In this document: positions 1 to 7,987 of the stretch, one piece after another
Layout: the number at the start of each line of letters is the position of its first letter
How positions within the stretch are numbered: the first letter of the stretch is position 1
NCBI GenBank assembly: GCA_910578865.1
Contig: CAJTRM010000001.1
Coordinates: 186,248 to 250,247 of the forward strand
Length of the DNA: 64,000 nucleotides
Reading direction: 5' to 3'
DNA from: an uncultured Dorea sp.
Lineage (GTDB): Bacteria; Bacillota_A; Clostridia; Lachnospirales; Lachnospiraceae
The notes under the pieces: generated by a model
Told to the model about the DNA's origin: nothing
What the model saw: the letters and a program-made list of their open reading frames with translations, nothing else
The model's database searches: none
Translations under genes and position numbers: made by a program

Positions 1-359
1 CCTGCATTGTCACAGATGATAGCTGCTGCCTTGTCAGCGATCGCACTGTCAAATAACTCTGTCTGTTTTGTCGGGTCATCATCATGAGACACTGCCTTTA
101 CCTCATATCCAAGCTCCTCAGCCTTTGCTGTAGCTGTGTCGGCCTCAGCCTTGAACGCAGGGTTAGATACAGATGGAGTGATGATGTAGATGATATTAGA
201 GCCGCCGCCCTTTAATACCTCTTCGTCTCCGCCTTCTTCTTTTTCTTCTGTCTTTGTTTCTTCTTTCTTCGGCTCTTCCTTAGAACCGCATCCGATTGCC
301 ATTGCGGCAACCATAGCAACTACAAGAAACATAGCTAATACTTTTTTGAAACCTTTCAT
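1..359 (-). CDS. Sugar ABC transporter substrate-binding lipoprotein (partial, N-terminus only)
   Basis: This gene runs off the left edge; about 119 residues are visible. It begins with a lipoprotein signal (MKGFKKVLAMFLV, then AMAIGC with the lipobox Cys), an acidic Lys/Glu linker, and the start of a periplasmic-binding-protein fold of the ribose/galactose-binding type (ITPSVSNPAFKAEAD). A GGAGG ribosome binding site lies before the ATG at 359. It follows the transketolase genes after 89 bp, so it is probably the uptake receptor of the same sugar operon. The transported sugar cannot be read from this fragment, and the permease and ATPase would lie outside the window. Confidence 0.85.
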   Translation of the reverse strand, partial: MKGFKKVLAMFLVVAMVAAMAIGCGSKEEPKKEETKTEEKEEGGDEEVLKGGGSNIIYIITPSVSNPAFKAEADTATAKAEELGYEVKAVSHDDDPTKQTELFDSAIADKAAAIICDNA

Positions 360-448
360 TTTCGTTTCCTCCTTATGTTTTATAAAGTATTAAATCTCTA
401 TATCAACAGGCAAGCCCTGTCAATACCTCCCGGACATCCGTGCCCGGC

Positions 449-1381
449 TTACGCCAGCGCTTCTTCTGCCCTTTTGGCGATCCCTTCGCCGTTCATACCA
501 TAATAGTCAAACACTTCCCGGGATGTCCCTGTGATCACCGGCGCATCCGGCAGCGCAATGTTGAGAACCTTCTTCGGGCAATGGCTTCCTACCACCTGGC
601 TTACCATAGAGCCAAGCCCGCCGCAGGGTGCATGTTCCTCCACGGTAACGACTGCTTTTGCATTTGACGCTGCTTTGATGACCGCGTCCTCGTCAAGAGG
701 TTTTACGCAATACATATCTACCACCGCGGCGCTGATACCCTTCTCTTTCAGGATCTCTGCCGCCTCCACAGACGGTTTTACCATCTCGCCGCATGCGATG
801 ATCGCCACATCTGTACCCTCGCGTACTACCGTAGCCTTGTCCATCTCAAACGGCACATTTCCTTCCTCATACACATCATCCACCGCATTTCTCCCTACAC
901 GGATGTAGGCCGGCTTCTCATCCTTGATCAATTCCCGCATCAGGCACTCGGTCTGAAGCCTGTCGCTTGGAAGATATACCCTCATATTCGGCACTGCACA
1001 CATAGCCGCAATATCCTGTGCGGAATGATGGCTCATGCCAAGGGCTCCGTAGCTAACCCCGCCGGAGATACCGATCAGCTTTACATTTGTATTAGAATAG
1101 GCAACATCCACCTTGCACTGCTCATAGCTTCTTGTAGACAGGAAACACGCCGGTGACGCCGCATACGGCTTCTTTCCGCATTTTGCAAGCCCTGCGGAAA
1201 TACTTACCAGGTTCTGCTCGGCAATCCCCGTCTCCACAAACTGCTCCGGAAGCTCATTGGCAAATCCTGTGAAGGATGCACTTCCTCTGGAATCGCTGCA
1301 GAGGGCCACGATATCCCTGTCCTTTTTTCCTGCTTCCACCAGTACGTCACAGATAACCTGTTTATTTGCAATCTTTCCCAT
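449..1381 (-). CDS. Transketolase, C-terminal subunit (split transketolase)
   Basis: This 310-residue protein carries the pyrimidine-binding and C-terminal transketolase domains. The catalytic Glu that activates thiamine diphosphate is seen in ETGIAEQNLV (Glu55). Together with the upstream gene it would form a two-subunit transketolase moving two-carbon units between a ketose phosphate and an aldose phosphate. Its ATG overlaps the stop of the N-terminal half in a TAATG junction, with AAGGAGG inside the upstream gene, so the two are translationally coupled. Split transketolases of this kind often sit in specialised sugar operons instead of serving the general pentose phosphate pathway; which sugar is handled here is unknown. 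Confidence 0.9.
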   Translation of the reverse strand: MGKIANKQVICDVLVEAGKKDRDIVALCSDSRGSASFTGFANELPEQFVETGIAEQNLVSISAGLAKCGKKPYAASPACFLSTRSYEQCKVDVAYSNTNVKLIGISGGVSYGALGMSHHSAQDIAAMCAVPNMRVYLPSDRLQTECLMRELIKDEKPAYIRVGRNAVDDVYEEGNVPFEMDKATVVREGTDVAIIACGEMVKPSVEAAEILKEKGISAAVVDMYCVKPLDEDAVIKAASNAKAVVTVEEHAPCGGLGSMVSQVVGSHCPKKVLNIALPDAPVITGTSREVFDYYGMNGEGIAKRAEEALA

Positions 1382-2208
1382 TAGCGAAGCGCCTCCTTTC
1401 TTTCCTTCAGATCCTTTCTGATCTGTGCAAGTTCCTCCTCATTCGGAACCTTATGATGCCAGTTTGCCTTATTCTCCATCACGGAAGAGCCCTTGCCCTT
1501 CACTGTATTTGCAATCAGCATAGATGGTTTTCCTTTGACCGTCTTCGCCTCTTCAAATGCTGCCTTTAACTGGTCGATATCATTGCCGTCCGCCACATCA
1601 ATGACGTGCCATCCGAAAGAAAAGAATCTTTCATGCAGATCGTCATGGGACATTACATCCTCGGTATTGCCGGAGATCTGAAGACGATTTCTATCCACCA
1701 CGGCACAAAGATTATCCAGCTTATAATGACTGGCCGCCATTGCGCCCTCCCACACGGAGCCTTCTGCCACTTCGCCGTCGCCCATGACCGTGTAAACCCG
1801 GTAATCCTGCCCGTTCATTTTGCCTGCCAGCGCCATGCCCACACAGACCGGAAGTCCGTGACCAAGAGATCCGGAGTTCATCTCAATCCCCGGAAGCTTG
1901 TTGTTGGGGTGTCCGATATATTTAGAACCGAACTTGCTGAAATTAGCCACAAGATCCTCACGGTCAAAAAAGCCTTTCTTTGCAAGTACGGCATAATAAG
2001 CCTCCACAGAATGTCCCTTGCTCATGACAAATTTGTCCCGGTCAGGGTCGTCCATATTCTCCGGGCTTACATTCATCTGATCAAAATACAGCTCTGTCAG
2101 GATCTCCATCACGCTCATGTCTCCGCCGATATGCCCGGCTTTTCCCGACATGATGACATCGATCACATCTTCTCTCAGTTCATAGGCCAATGCTTTTAAA
2201 TTCTCCAT
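1381..2208 (-). CDS. Transketolase, N-terminal subunit (split transketolase)
   Basis: This 275-residue protein is the thiamine-diphosphate-binding half. The motif GDG (about residues 143-145) with a downstream Asn (near 174) binds the Mg-diphosphate, and SKGHS (63-67) and GSLGHGLP (113-120) are typical transketolase loops. An ATG at 2214 overlaps the stop of the isomerase gene (ATGA), but GAGGAG is then only one or two bases away; the ATG at 2208 has a normal 7-base spacing, so I chose it. It sits between an L-fucose-isomerase-like gene and its C-terminal partner, all overlapping, which points to one pathway. Confidence 0.9.
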   Translation of the reverse strand: MENLKALAYELREDVIDVIMSGKAGHIGGDMSVMEILTELYFDQMNVSPENMDDPDRDKFVMSKGHSVEAYYAVLAKKGFFDREDLVANFSKFGSKYIGHPNNKLPGIEMNSGSLGHGLPVCVGMALAGKMNGQDYRVYTVMGDGEVAEGSVWEGAMAASHYKLDNLCAVVDRNRLQISGNTEDVMSHDDLHERFFSFGWHVIDVADGNDIDQLKAAFEEAKTVKGKPSMLIANTVKGKGSSVMENKANWHHKVPNEEELAQIRKDLKERKEALR

Positions 2209-2210
2209 AA

Positions 2211-3611
2211 TCATTCTCCTCTTAAATATGCTTTTACGTCTTCTTCGATCGGGTCATACAGATCCGGCTTTACACCGATATATTTACATGCCTCATAAAG
2301 CACCGGCACTACATCTTTGTGGATACCTACGCAGTGATGGATATACGGCCCTTCTACGATCTTGGCCTCCAGACGTTTGATATTGTCCACTTCCACCCAT
2401 AGGTAGGTGCCCATCCCTTTCGGGCCGTCAACGCCTTTCGCATTGCCCAGGAGCAGCGAATACTCTCCGTTGTCCCCGTCAAACCGGCACAGTGTGACAT
2501 CTCCGTGCTTCGCCTCTGCCGTTAAGCTGCCCGGATGGTCAAAGGCCAGCGGGTAGGTGAGCTGTGGTTTTTCCTTTGCCACAGAGATCGGCCACGGTCC
2601 GCAGTGCTGCAGGAGTTCTCCGTTTGCAATGTCCGGATGGCGGATCGTCCAGTCTGCGAAAAACCCTCTGAGTTCCCCCATCCCTGCGGCTTCTACCATA
2701 AGAGCCGTGACCGCGCCGTGGATATCCGTCTCACATACTACTGGGATACCTTTTTCATTCAGGATCGCATTGGCTGCACACGGCATAACACCAATCTCTG
2801 TCTGCAGTGCGTTCCAGCACTGGATCCCGGCTGCCTGGCACCCGTATCTCTCTACAAGCTGCTCCATTGCCACAGCAAGAGCCGCCACATTTTCCACTTC
2901 GTTTTCCTTGATCTTAACATCCATGTTCTCATTGATATAAGCCACCATGTCTGCCAGCTTCCTGCCCTCTTCCTTCACGGCCTTCATCTCTTGTGTCAGC
3001 TCTGTCATCGGGATCGGGGAGAGCTGGATATTAAACTTTTCAAGCAGTTCTCCTTCATTGCACATCGTTGTCCAGAAATCAAACGGCCTTGTTGAAATCT
3101 GAAGGATCCGAATATTCCGGAATGTCTTAACGACGTTGCATACTGCAAGGAAATCTCTCAGCCCTCTCTCGAACACCGGGTCATTCAGCCTGCAGTTTGT
3201 CATATATGTAAATGGCACCTGGAACCTTCTCAGCACTTTGCCTGTCGCAAATAAGCCGCACTGCGTATCCCGGAGCCTCACACCGTTCTCCTCCGGCCTC
3301 TCATCCAGCGGGCCCCACAGCAGGACCGGAACATTCAGTTCCTTCGCAAGTCGTGCACAGACATACTCCGTACCAAAGTTGCAATGTGGTAAAAATAATC
3401 CGTCAACACCCTCTGCTTTGAACTTTGCCGCAATTTTCTTTACATCCTTGTCGTCATACAGAAGTCCCTCATCATTGATATCATCAATATCAACAAACTC
3501 AATGCCAAGCTCTCTCAGCCTGTCCGCTGTCAAACCTCTGTACTTGAGCGCATCCGGTGCACTGAAAATGCTTCTCCGTGTCGGCGCATAACCTAATCTG
3601 ATCGTTGCCAT
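2211..3611 (-). CDS. L-fucose/L-arabinose isomerase-family protein
   Basis: This 466-residue protein has the two-part architecture of the L-fucose/L-arabinose isomerase family: an N-terminal Rossmann-like part (LGYAPTRRSIFSAPDA, then GLFLPHCNFGTE) and a C-terminal metal-binding part. CETDIHGA (Glu294, Asp296) and a late His cluster (IHHCVGIH) are the likely metal ligands. It probably interconverts an aldose and a ketose, whose phosphate would feed the transketolase genes overlapping downstream. It is shorter than E. coli FucI (about 590 residues), and the substrate cannot be assigned. GGAGG precedes the ATG. The regulator gene ends 26 bp upstream, so they share a transcript. Confidence 0.75.
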   Translation of the reverse strand: MATIRLGYAPTRRSIFSAPDALKYRGLTADRLRELGIEFVDIDDINDEGLLYDDKDVKKIAAKFKAEGVDGLFLPHCNFGTEYVCARLAKELNVPVLLWGPLDERPEENGVRLRDTQCGLFATGKVLRRFQVPFTYMTNCRLNDPVFERGLRDFLAVCNVVKTFRNIRILQISTRPFDFWTTMCNEGELLEKFNIQLSPIPMTELTQEMKAVKEEGRKLADMVAYINENMDVKIKENEVENVAALAVAMEQLVERYGCQAAGIQCWNALQTEIGVMPCAANAILNEKGIPVVCETDIHGAVTALMVEAAGMGELRGFFADWTIRHPDIANGELLQHCGPWPISVAKEKPQLTYPLAFDHPGSLTAEAKHGDVTLCRFDGDNGEYSLLLGNAKGVDGPKGMGTYLWVEVDNIKRLEAKIVEGPYIHHCVGIHKDVVPVLYEACKYIGVKPDLYDPIEEDVKAYLRGE

Positions 3612-3637
3612 TTTTCTTCCTCCTTTTTGTTTACCAG

Positions 3638-4648
3638 TTAGCCTATATTTAGATTGCGTACACTGTTCCGTTCTATGAAATCAGTGCACACCTGGATTTT
3701 CATCTTTACACTGCGCCCGGGATATTTAAGATAGTCTGTGGCTCTCCTTACTGCCACCTCTCCCATCTCCTGCTTGTATACATGAAGTGTAGTAAGTCCC
3801 GGCGCCGATATAGCTCCAAACTTTATGTCATCAAATCCCACAAGAGAGACCTGCTCCGGTATTTTAATTCCCTGCTCTGTCATAGCTCTCATAGCTCCGA
3901 GGGCTATCACGTCATTATCTGCAAAAAATGCCGTCGGAAGCTCCTTATGCTCCCTCAGATACCTCTTCATTCCTTCATAGGCGCTCTCAAGCTGAGTCCC
4001 TACAACAGCCGCATATCCTCGCTCCACTTTCAGTCCATGTCTCAGAAGCGCCCTCTCGTAGCCATATTCCCGATAACAAAAAGCCTTAATCCGGTAGTCC
4101 CCTTTCAGATAACCGATCTTTCTGTGCCCCTTTTGGATCAGATACTCTACCGCCATGCATGCCGCATCTGTATTATTGATCAGGATGCTGTCAAAACACA
4201 TGTCCTCGCACCAGCCGTCCAGTATGACCATTGTCCCTTTAAATTCTTTAAAAGGCTCATAGTCTTCTTCCATCATCTCGGTCCCAAGAAGAATCATCAG
4301 GCATCCGGTATCCTCCAGCACTTCCTTAAGTCTTGTGCCAAATTCCGGGTCTTCATAATTCAGGCGGCTGAAAGTGGTCTCGTATCCAAGCGCCTTGGCC
4401 TGCCGCTCCACCCCTTCGATCATATCCGGAAATATCTGGCTGTCGTCAATGATCATCCCGTTCTTTCTGTATGTAACAAACTTAATTCTCCTGACCGGCT
4501 TCTCAAACTGGTATCCAAGTTCCTCAGCTGCTTTGAAAATTTTTTCCGAAGTTTCCCCGTTTACACCTTTCTTACGGTTCAGAGCATTAGACACTGTCGC
4601 CGGCGAAAAACCTGTAATACGGCTTATTTGTTTTATATTGGCTTTCAC
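3638..4648 (-). CDS. LacI-family transcriptional regulator (paralogue 1)
   Basis: This 336-residue regulator has a LacI-type helix-turn-helix (residues about 5-24, recognition segment SPATVSNALN) and a sugar-binding core resembling periplasmic binding proteins. The start is GTG, with a GGAGG-like site upstream. The link between the DNA-binding domain and the core is short: LGYQ is followed almost directly by RRIKFV, without the usual hinge-helix pattern. It is the first gene of the isomerase/transketolase operon and lies just downstream of a promoter overlapped by a perfect palindrome, so autoregulation is likely. Two close paralogues lie nearby. Confidence 0.9.
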   Translation of the reverse strand: MKANIKQISRITGFSPATVSNALNRKKGVNGETSEKIFKAAEELGYQFEKPVRRIKFVTYRKNGMIIDDSQIFPDMIEGVERQAKALGYETTFSRLNYEDPEFGTRLKEVLEDTGCLMILLGTEMMEEDYEPFKEFKGTMVILDGWCEDMCFDSILINNTDAACMAVEYLIQKGHRKIGYLKGDYRIKAFCYREYGYERALLRHGLKVERGYAAVVGTQLESAYEGMKRYLREHKELPTAFFADNDVIALGAMRAMTEQGIKIPEQVSLVGFDDIKFGAISAPGLTTLHVYKQEMGEVAVRRATDYLKYPGRSVKMKIQVCTDFIERNSVRNLNIG

Positions 4649-4680
4649 CCTTCACCACCTCCGTGGTTCTTATGCTCTTT

Positions 4681-4708
4681 ATTATAAACGTTTATATAAA
4701 TATTTCAA
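4681..4708 (-). promoter_or_regulatory. Promoter of the lacI-1/isomerase/transketolase operon with overlapping LacI-type operator
   Basis: On the minus strand there is a -35 TTGAAA (4703-4708), a 16-base spacer and a -10 TATAAT (4681-4686). A perfect 14-bp palindrome with central CG, tataaacgtttata (4683-4696), overlaps the -10 and spacer. This is the usual form of a LacI/GalR-family operator placed to block RNA polymerase. The same arrangement occurs before rbsK. Confidence 0.8.
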
Positions 4709-4896
4709 CCATTTTTACCCATAAATATGTTTTAGATTTACACTTTGTTTAATTATTATAATTTTCATCTTCATAATTTGTGCATCTTTTACAATTAGTC
4801 TATTTTAAATTAACATTTTATTCATATTTTGTCGATTGCCGTCCCTTTTTATCGTTTCTTGTTTACATAAATGTTTATTTGCAGTTTAAGCACGAA

Positions 4897-4945
4897 AACA
4901 GGCGGAAAATGATTACGTTACATCCATAATCATCTTCCGCCTGTT
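4897..4945 (-). terminator. Rho-independent terminator after lacI-2
   Basis: Two 19-base arms (4897-4915 and 4927-4945) pair with one G-U wobble around an 11-base loop, with a GC-rich base. On the minus strand the hairpin is followed by TTTT. It lies 17 bp beyond the lacI-2 stop and separates that gene from the next operon. Confidence 0.75.
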
Positions 4946-4961
4946 AACTTTCAGCAGCGTC

Positions 4962-5972
4962 CTACTGCTGCCTTTCAATCTTCCGCACACTGTCACGTTC
5001 CACGAATTCCGTACACACCTGGATCTTCAGATGGATCCGGCTTTTATTCTCAATGGCAAACAAAAGCTCCCGGACCGCCATCTCTCCCATTTCCTGCTTG
5101 TATACATGAATGGTCGTAAGCGCAGGCTCCACCATTGCCCCGAAAGAAACATTGTCAAACCCCACAATGGATACATCTCCGGGGATATCATACCCTGATT
5201 CCTTAAGGGCACGCATAGCTCCGATCGCAATAATATCATTGTCCGCAAAGAATGCTGTCGGCATCTGCTCCGCACAGGCCAGATACTCCCTCATCCCTTC
5301 ATACGCCGTATCCACCTTCGTTCCCACTGTCGCAATATATTCCGGGCGGACCCTGAGCCCTCTGGCTTCCATCACCCTTTTATAGCCGATCTCCCGGTAC
5401 TGGAACGCCTGGATCCGAAAATCTCCTCTGATGTAGCCGATCTCTGTATGCCCTTTATCCGCCAGATACTCTACCGCCCTGGCCGCAGAATCTGTATTGC
5501 TGATCAGCACCCCGTCGAAGGAATACCGGTTGCTCCAGCCGTCCAGCAGGATCAACCGGTTCCTCGCACAGGTATAAGGTTCAAAGTCTTCCTCCAGCAT
5601 TTCCGTTCCCAGGAGGACGATCACACTCTCTGTGTCCGATAAAATCTCATGAAGCTGAACTTCATATTCCGGATCCTTGACATCTACATGGCAGAACAAC
5701 GTCTCATACCCCATAAGTTTTGCCTGTCTCTCCACACCTTCTATCACTGCCGGGTGAAAAGCACTGTCGTCTATGATCAACCCGTTCCGGCGGAAAATAA
5801 CAAACCTTATTTTCCGAATCCGTTCTCCCGTCTGATATCCAAGCTCCTTCGCAACTTTCAGTATTTTCCTGGCAGTCTCTTTGTTGACCCCTCTTTTGTG
5901 ATTCAACGCATTCGATACAGTAGCCGGGGAAAAGCCTGTAATTTCACTGATTTTCCGAACACTGACCTTCAT
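4962..5972 (-). CDS. LacI-family transcriptional regulator (paralogue 2)
   Basis: This 336-residue LacI-family repressor has HTH segment SPATVSNALN and a periplasmic-binding-protein-like core. It is the same length as paralogue 1 and very similar throughout (IIDDS, EGVERQAK, AFFADND, HVYKQEMGE). The longest frame begins at 6002, but that ATG sits immediately after a TATAAT box with no ribosome binding site; the ATG at 5972 follows GGAAGGA at 8-base spacing. The linker between HTH and core is short. It lies between rbsB and the next operon, with its own promoter and terminator, and may act on the ribose genes, the isomerase operon, or both. Confidence 0.9.
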   Translation of the reverse strand: MKVSVRKISEITGFSPATVSNALNHKRGVNKETARKILKVAKELGYQTGERIRKIRFVIFRRNGLIIDDSAFHPAVIEGVERQAKLMGYETLFCHVDVKDPEYEVQLHEILSDTESVIVLLGTEMLEEDFEPYTCARNRLILLDGWSNRYSFDGVLISNTDSAARAVEYLADKGHTEIGYIRGDFRIQAFQYREIGYKRVMEARGLRVRPEYIATVGTKVDTAYEGMREYLACAEQMPTAFFADNDIIAIGAMRALKESGYDIPGDVSIVGFDNVSFGAMVEPALTTIHVYKQEMGEMAVRELLFAIENKSRIHLKIQVCTEFVERDSVRKIERQQ

Positions 5973-6004
5973 TACTCTCGTCCTTCCCTGATTCATTCTC
6001 AATT

Positions 6005-6013
6005 ATTATAACA
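6005..6013 (-). promoter_or_regulatory. Extended -10 promoter of lacI-2
   Basis: The minus strand reads TGTTATAAT, an extended -10 element (TGn plus a perfect TATAAT), just before lacI-2. No convincing -35 box is visible. The same TGTTATAAT occurs before lacI-3. Confidence 0.55.
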
Positions 6014-6042
6014 CATTCACATGAATTTTAGGGAGGCAAGCT

Positions 6043-6067
6043 TTGAATTTTTATATAAAGTTTTACC
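6043..6067. promoter_or_regulatory. Operator-like sequence between rbsB and lacI-2
   Basis: The plus strand reads TTGAAT, then TTTTATATAAAG and TTTTACC, resembling the TTGAAA-operator block at the lacI-1 and rbsK promoters but in the opposite direction and without a -10. The 14-mer at 6054-6067 matches 10 of 14 bases of the perfect operator. It could be an auxiliary operator or a relic. Confidence 0.3.
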
Positions 6068-6087
6068 TCAAATAGTAGTATTTTTCT

Positions 6088-7008
6088 TTAGCCTTTTGTA
6101 ATCAATTCTACTGCTACCGGAAGAGATTTCTCCACTTCCTCTCCGTCGATCAGTTTCATAGCCGTCTCAATAGCCGTCTCTCCCATAAGTTCCGGCTTCT
6201 GGGCAACCGTAGCTGCCATTCTGCCGGCTTCCACTTCTCTCACCGCATCATCTGTCGCGTCAAACCCGACAACCTTAATATCCTTTCCGGTTGCCGCAAT
6301 TGCCTGCAGCGCCCCGAGCGCCATCTCATCATTGTGTGCAAATACTCCCAGGATGGCTGAATCTGACTGAAGCACATTTTCCATAACCGTCATGCCTTCT
6401 GCCCGGTCAAAATTGGCGCTCTGGCTGGCCACTACATTAAGGGCTGCGTCTGCCGCCTCATGGAAGCCTGCTCCCCGGTCAATGGTGGCAGATGCTCCCG
6501 GAACGCCCTGAAGCTCCGCAACCTTTGCTCCCTCGCCAATAAGCTCAACCAGATACTCTGTTGCCATCTTCGCTCCCGCTACATTGTCGGATGCAATCTG
6601 GCAGTCAACGTCAACTCCATTTACCACACGGTCAACAGAGATTACCTTGATCCCCTGAGAAATGGCATTCTGCACCGCAGGAGCCACCGCGTCAGAGTCC
6701 ACCGGATTTACGATCAGTACGCTGACATTCCTTGAAATCAGATCCTCGATATCACTCTGCTGCTTTGCACTGTCATCTCCTGCATCTGCAACCGCCAGCT
6801 TCACGCCGTTCTTCTCTGCTGCCTCCTCTGCGCCCTCTGCAAGAGATACGAAAAACGGATTATTCAGCGTGGACACGGAAAGCCCGATGGAGCCGTTTCC
6901 GGTATTTTCCGCAGCCTCCCCCTCTCCGTCAATGGTGATGGCATTGCATCCTGCCAGGCCAAGCACCATACATAATACCATAATTATACTTGCTATTTTT
7001 TTCATCAT
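6088..7008 (-). CDS. rbsB: Ribose-type ABC transporter substrate-binding lipoprotein RbsB
   Basis: This 306-residue protein has a lipoprotein signal peptide (MMKKIASIIMVL, lipobox LAGC) and a ribose-binding-protein fold (STLNNPFFVSLAEGAEEAA; VNPVDSDAV; AHNDEMALGALQA). It would capture the sugar outside the membrane and deliver it to RbsC. The frame is open to 7125, but AAGGAG is 7 bases before the ATG at 7008 and the signal peptide begins there, so the longer start is rejected. It is the last gene of the rbs operon. No strong terminator is visible downstream. Ribose is inferred from the rbsD and rbsK neighbours. Confidence 0.9.
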   Translation of the reverse strand: MMKKIASIIMVLCMVLGLAGCNAITIDGEGEAAENTGNGSIGLSVSTLNNPFFVSLAEGAEEAAEKNGVKLAVADAGDDSAKQQSDIEDLISRNVSVLIVNPVDSDAVAPAVQNAISQGIKVISVDRVVNGVDVDCQIASDNVAGAKMATEYLVELIGEGAKVAELQGVPGASATIDRGAGFHEAADAALNVVASQSANFDRAEGMTVMENVLQSDSAILGVFAHNDEMALGALQAIAATGKDIKVVGFDATDDAVREVEAGRMAATVAQKPELMGETAIETAMKLIDGEEVEKSLPVAVELITKG

Positions 7009-7045
7009 ATATTTTCTCCTTTTCCTCACACGACATCTCTTAAGA

Positions 7046-7987
7046 CTATCTCTTACGGTCTGACAATACAGCGACCAAAATAACGAATCCTTTGATAACA
7101 TCCTGGTAATAGGAGGATACGCCAAGGATATTCAGACCATTGTTCAGCACGGCAATGATCAGCACACCGATAAATGTCCCGTATATCTTGCCGCGTCCGC
7201 CGCTCATACTCGTTCCGCCGAGAGCCACCGCCGCAATAGCGTCAAGCTCATATCCGTCTCCCAGCGTAGGCTGTGCAGAGCCCAGTCTTGACAGCAGGAT
7301 CAGCCCGGACAGCGCCGACATAAAACCGGAGATCGCATACACGATAATCTTCGTTTTGTGAATATTGACACCCGCAAGCTTGGCACATTTCCAGTTGCTT
7401 CCTGTCGCATAGACAGCCCGCCCGAACGTAGTCTTATTCAGCAGGAAATAAAATCCGCCGAAGATCAAAAGCAGCAGGATTACCGGAATCGGAATCCGGT
7501 AAAAGTTTCCTCTTCCCACCAGCTTCAGAACAAAGCTGTCTCCCAGGTTGGAAATCGGTTTTCCGTCTGTAAAGATCATTGTAATACCACGGTAAACTGT
7601 CATGGTAATCAATGTAGCAATAAACGCCTGCAGTCTTCCTTTTGTTACCAAAAGACCGCTGACCGCGCCAAGAGCTGTTCCGATCACCAGCGCCAGGAGC
7701 ATAGCCGCCCCTGCCGGAACCCCGTTGGCAATCATGCCGGCACACAGCGCCGTGCTCAATGCCAGCACAGACCCGACAGACAGGTCGATCGCATCTGTCA
7801 GGATCACGCAAGTCATACCAAATGCAATAAGTCCATTGATAGAAGACTGCCGCAGCAATGACAAAAAGTTACTTCCCGTCCTGAATTCAGGACTCACAAT
7901 ACTGATTCCGACAACCAGTAATACCAACGCGATAAGCGCACCCAGATCCTGCAGATGATCTGTTATTTTCCTTTTATTTGTTTCCAT
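7046..7987 (-). CDS. rbsC: Ribose-type ABC transporter permease RbsC
   Basis: This 313-residue membrane protein is mostly hydrophobic, with about eight to ten predicted membrane segments and the signature of the RbsC/AraH permease family (TDAIDLSVGSVLALS; VALGGTSMSGGRGKIYGTF). It would form the channel through which RbsA drives sugar import. Its ATG overlaps the rbsA stop in a TAATG junction, so the two are translated together. The length is typical for the family. Confidence 0.92.
   Translation of the reverse strand: METNKRKITDHLQDLGALIALVLLVVGISIVSPEFRTGSNFLSLLRQSSINGLIAFGMTCVILTDAIDLSVGSVLALSTALCAGMIANGVPAGAAMLLALVIGTALGAVSGLLVTKGRLQAFIATLITMTVYRGITMIFTDGKPISNLGDSFVLKLVGRGNFYRIPIPVILLLLIFGGFYFLLNKTTFGRAVYATGSNWKCAKLAGVNIHKTKIIVYAISGFMSALSGLILLSRLGSAQPTLGDGYELDAIAAVALGGTSMSGGRGKIYGTFIGVLIIAVLNNGLNILGVSSYYQDVIKGFVILVAVLSDRKR

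Larger units (their letters stand above)
4649..4961. other. AT-rich intergenic region with promoter, operator and terminator
   Basis: This 313-bp gap has no credible coding frame. It contains the lacI-1 promoter and operator next to the gene and the hairpin ending the lacI-2 transcript at its far end. The middle is very AT-rich. A further operator-like sequence ataaatgtttat lies at 4867-4878 (centre TG instead of CG), which could be an auxiliary site. Confidence 0.6.

Noticed and set aside
3782..4687. Plus-strand open frame of about 300 codons
   Set aside because: Antisense to the LacI paralogue 1 gene; no ribosome binding site or protein-like pattern.
4867..4878. ataaatgtttat as a second full operator
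   Set aside because: The central CG is changed to TG and it is far from a promoter; in AT-rich DNA such a match is likely by chance. Listed only as a possible auxiliary site.
5973..6002. Upstream ATG (6002) as start of LacI paralogue 2
   Set aside because: It directly follows the TATAAT box, leaving almost no transcript, and has no ribosome binding site.
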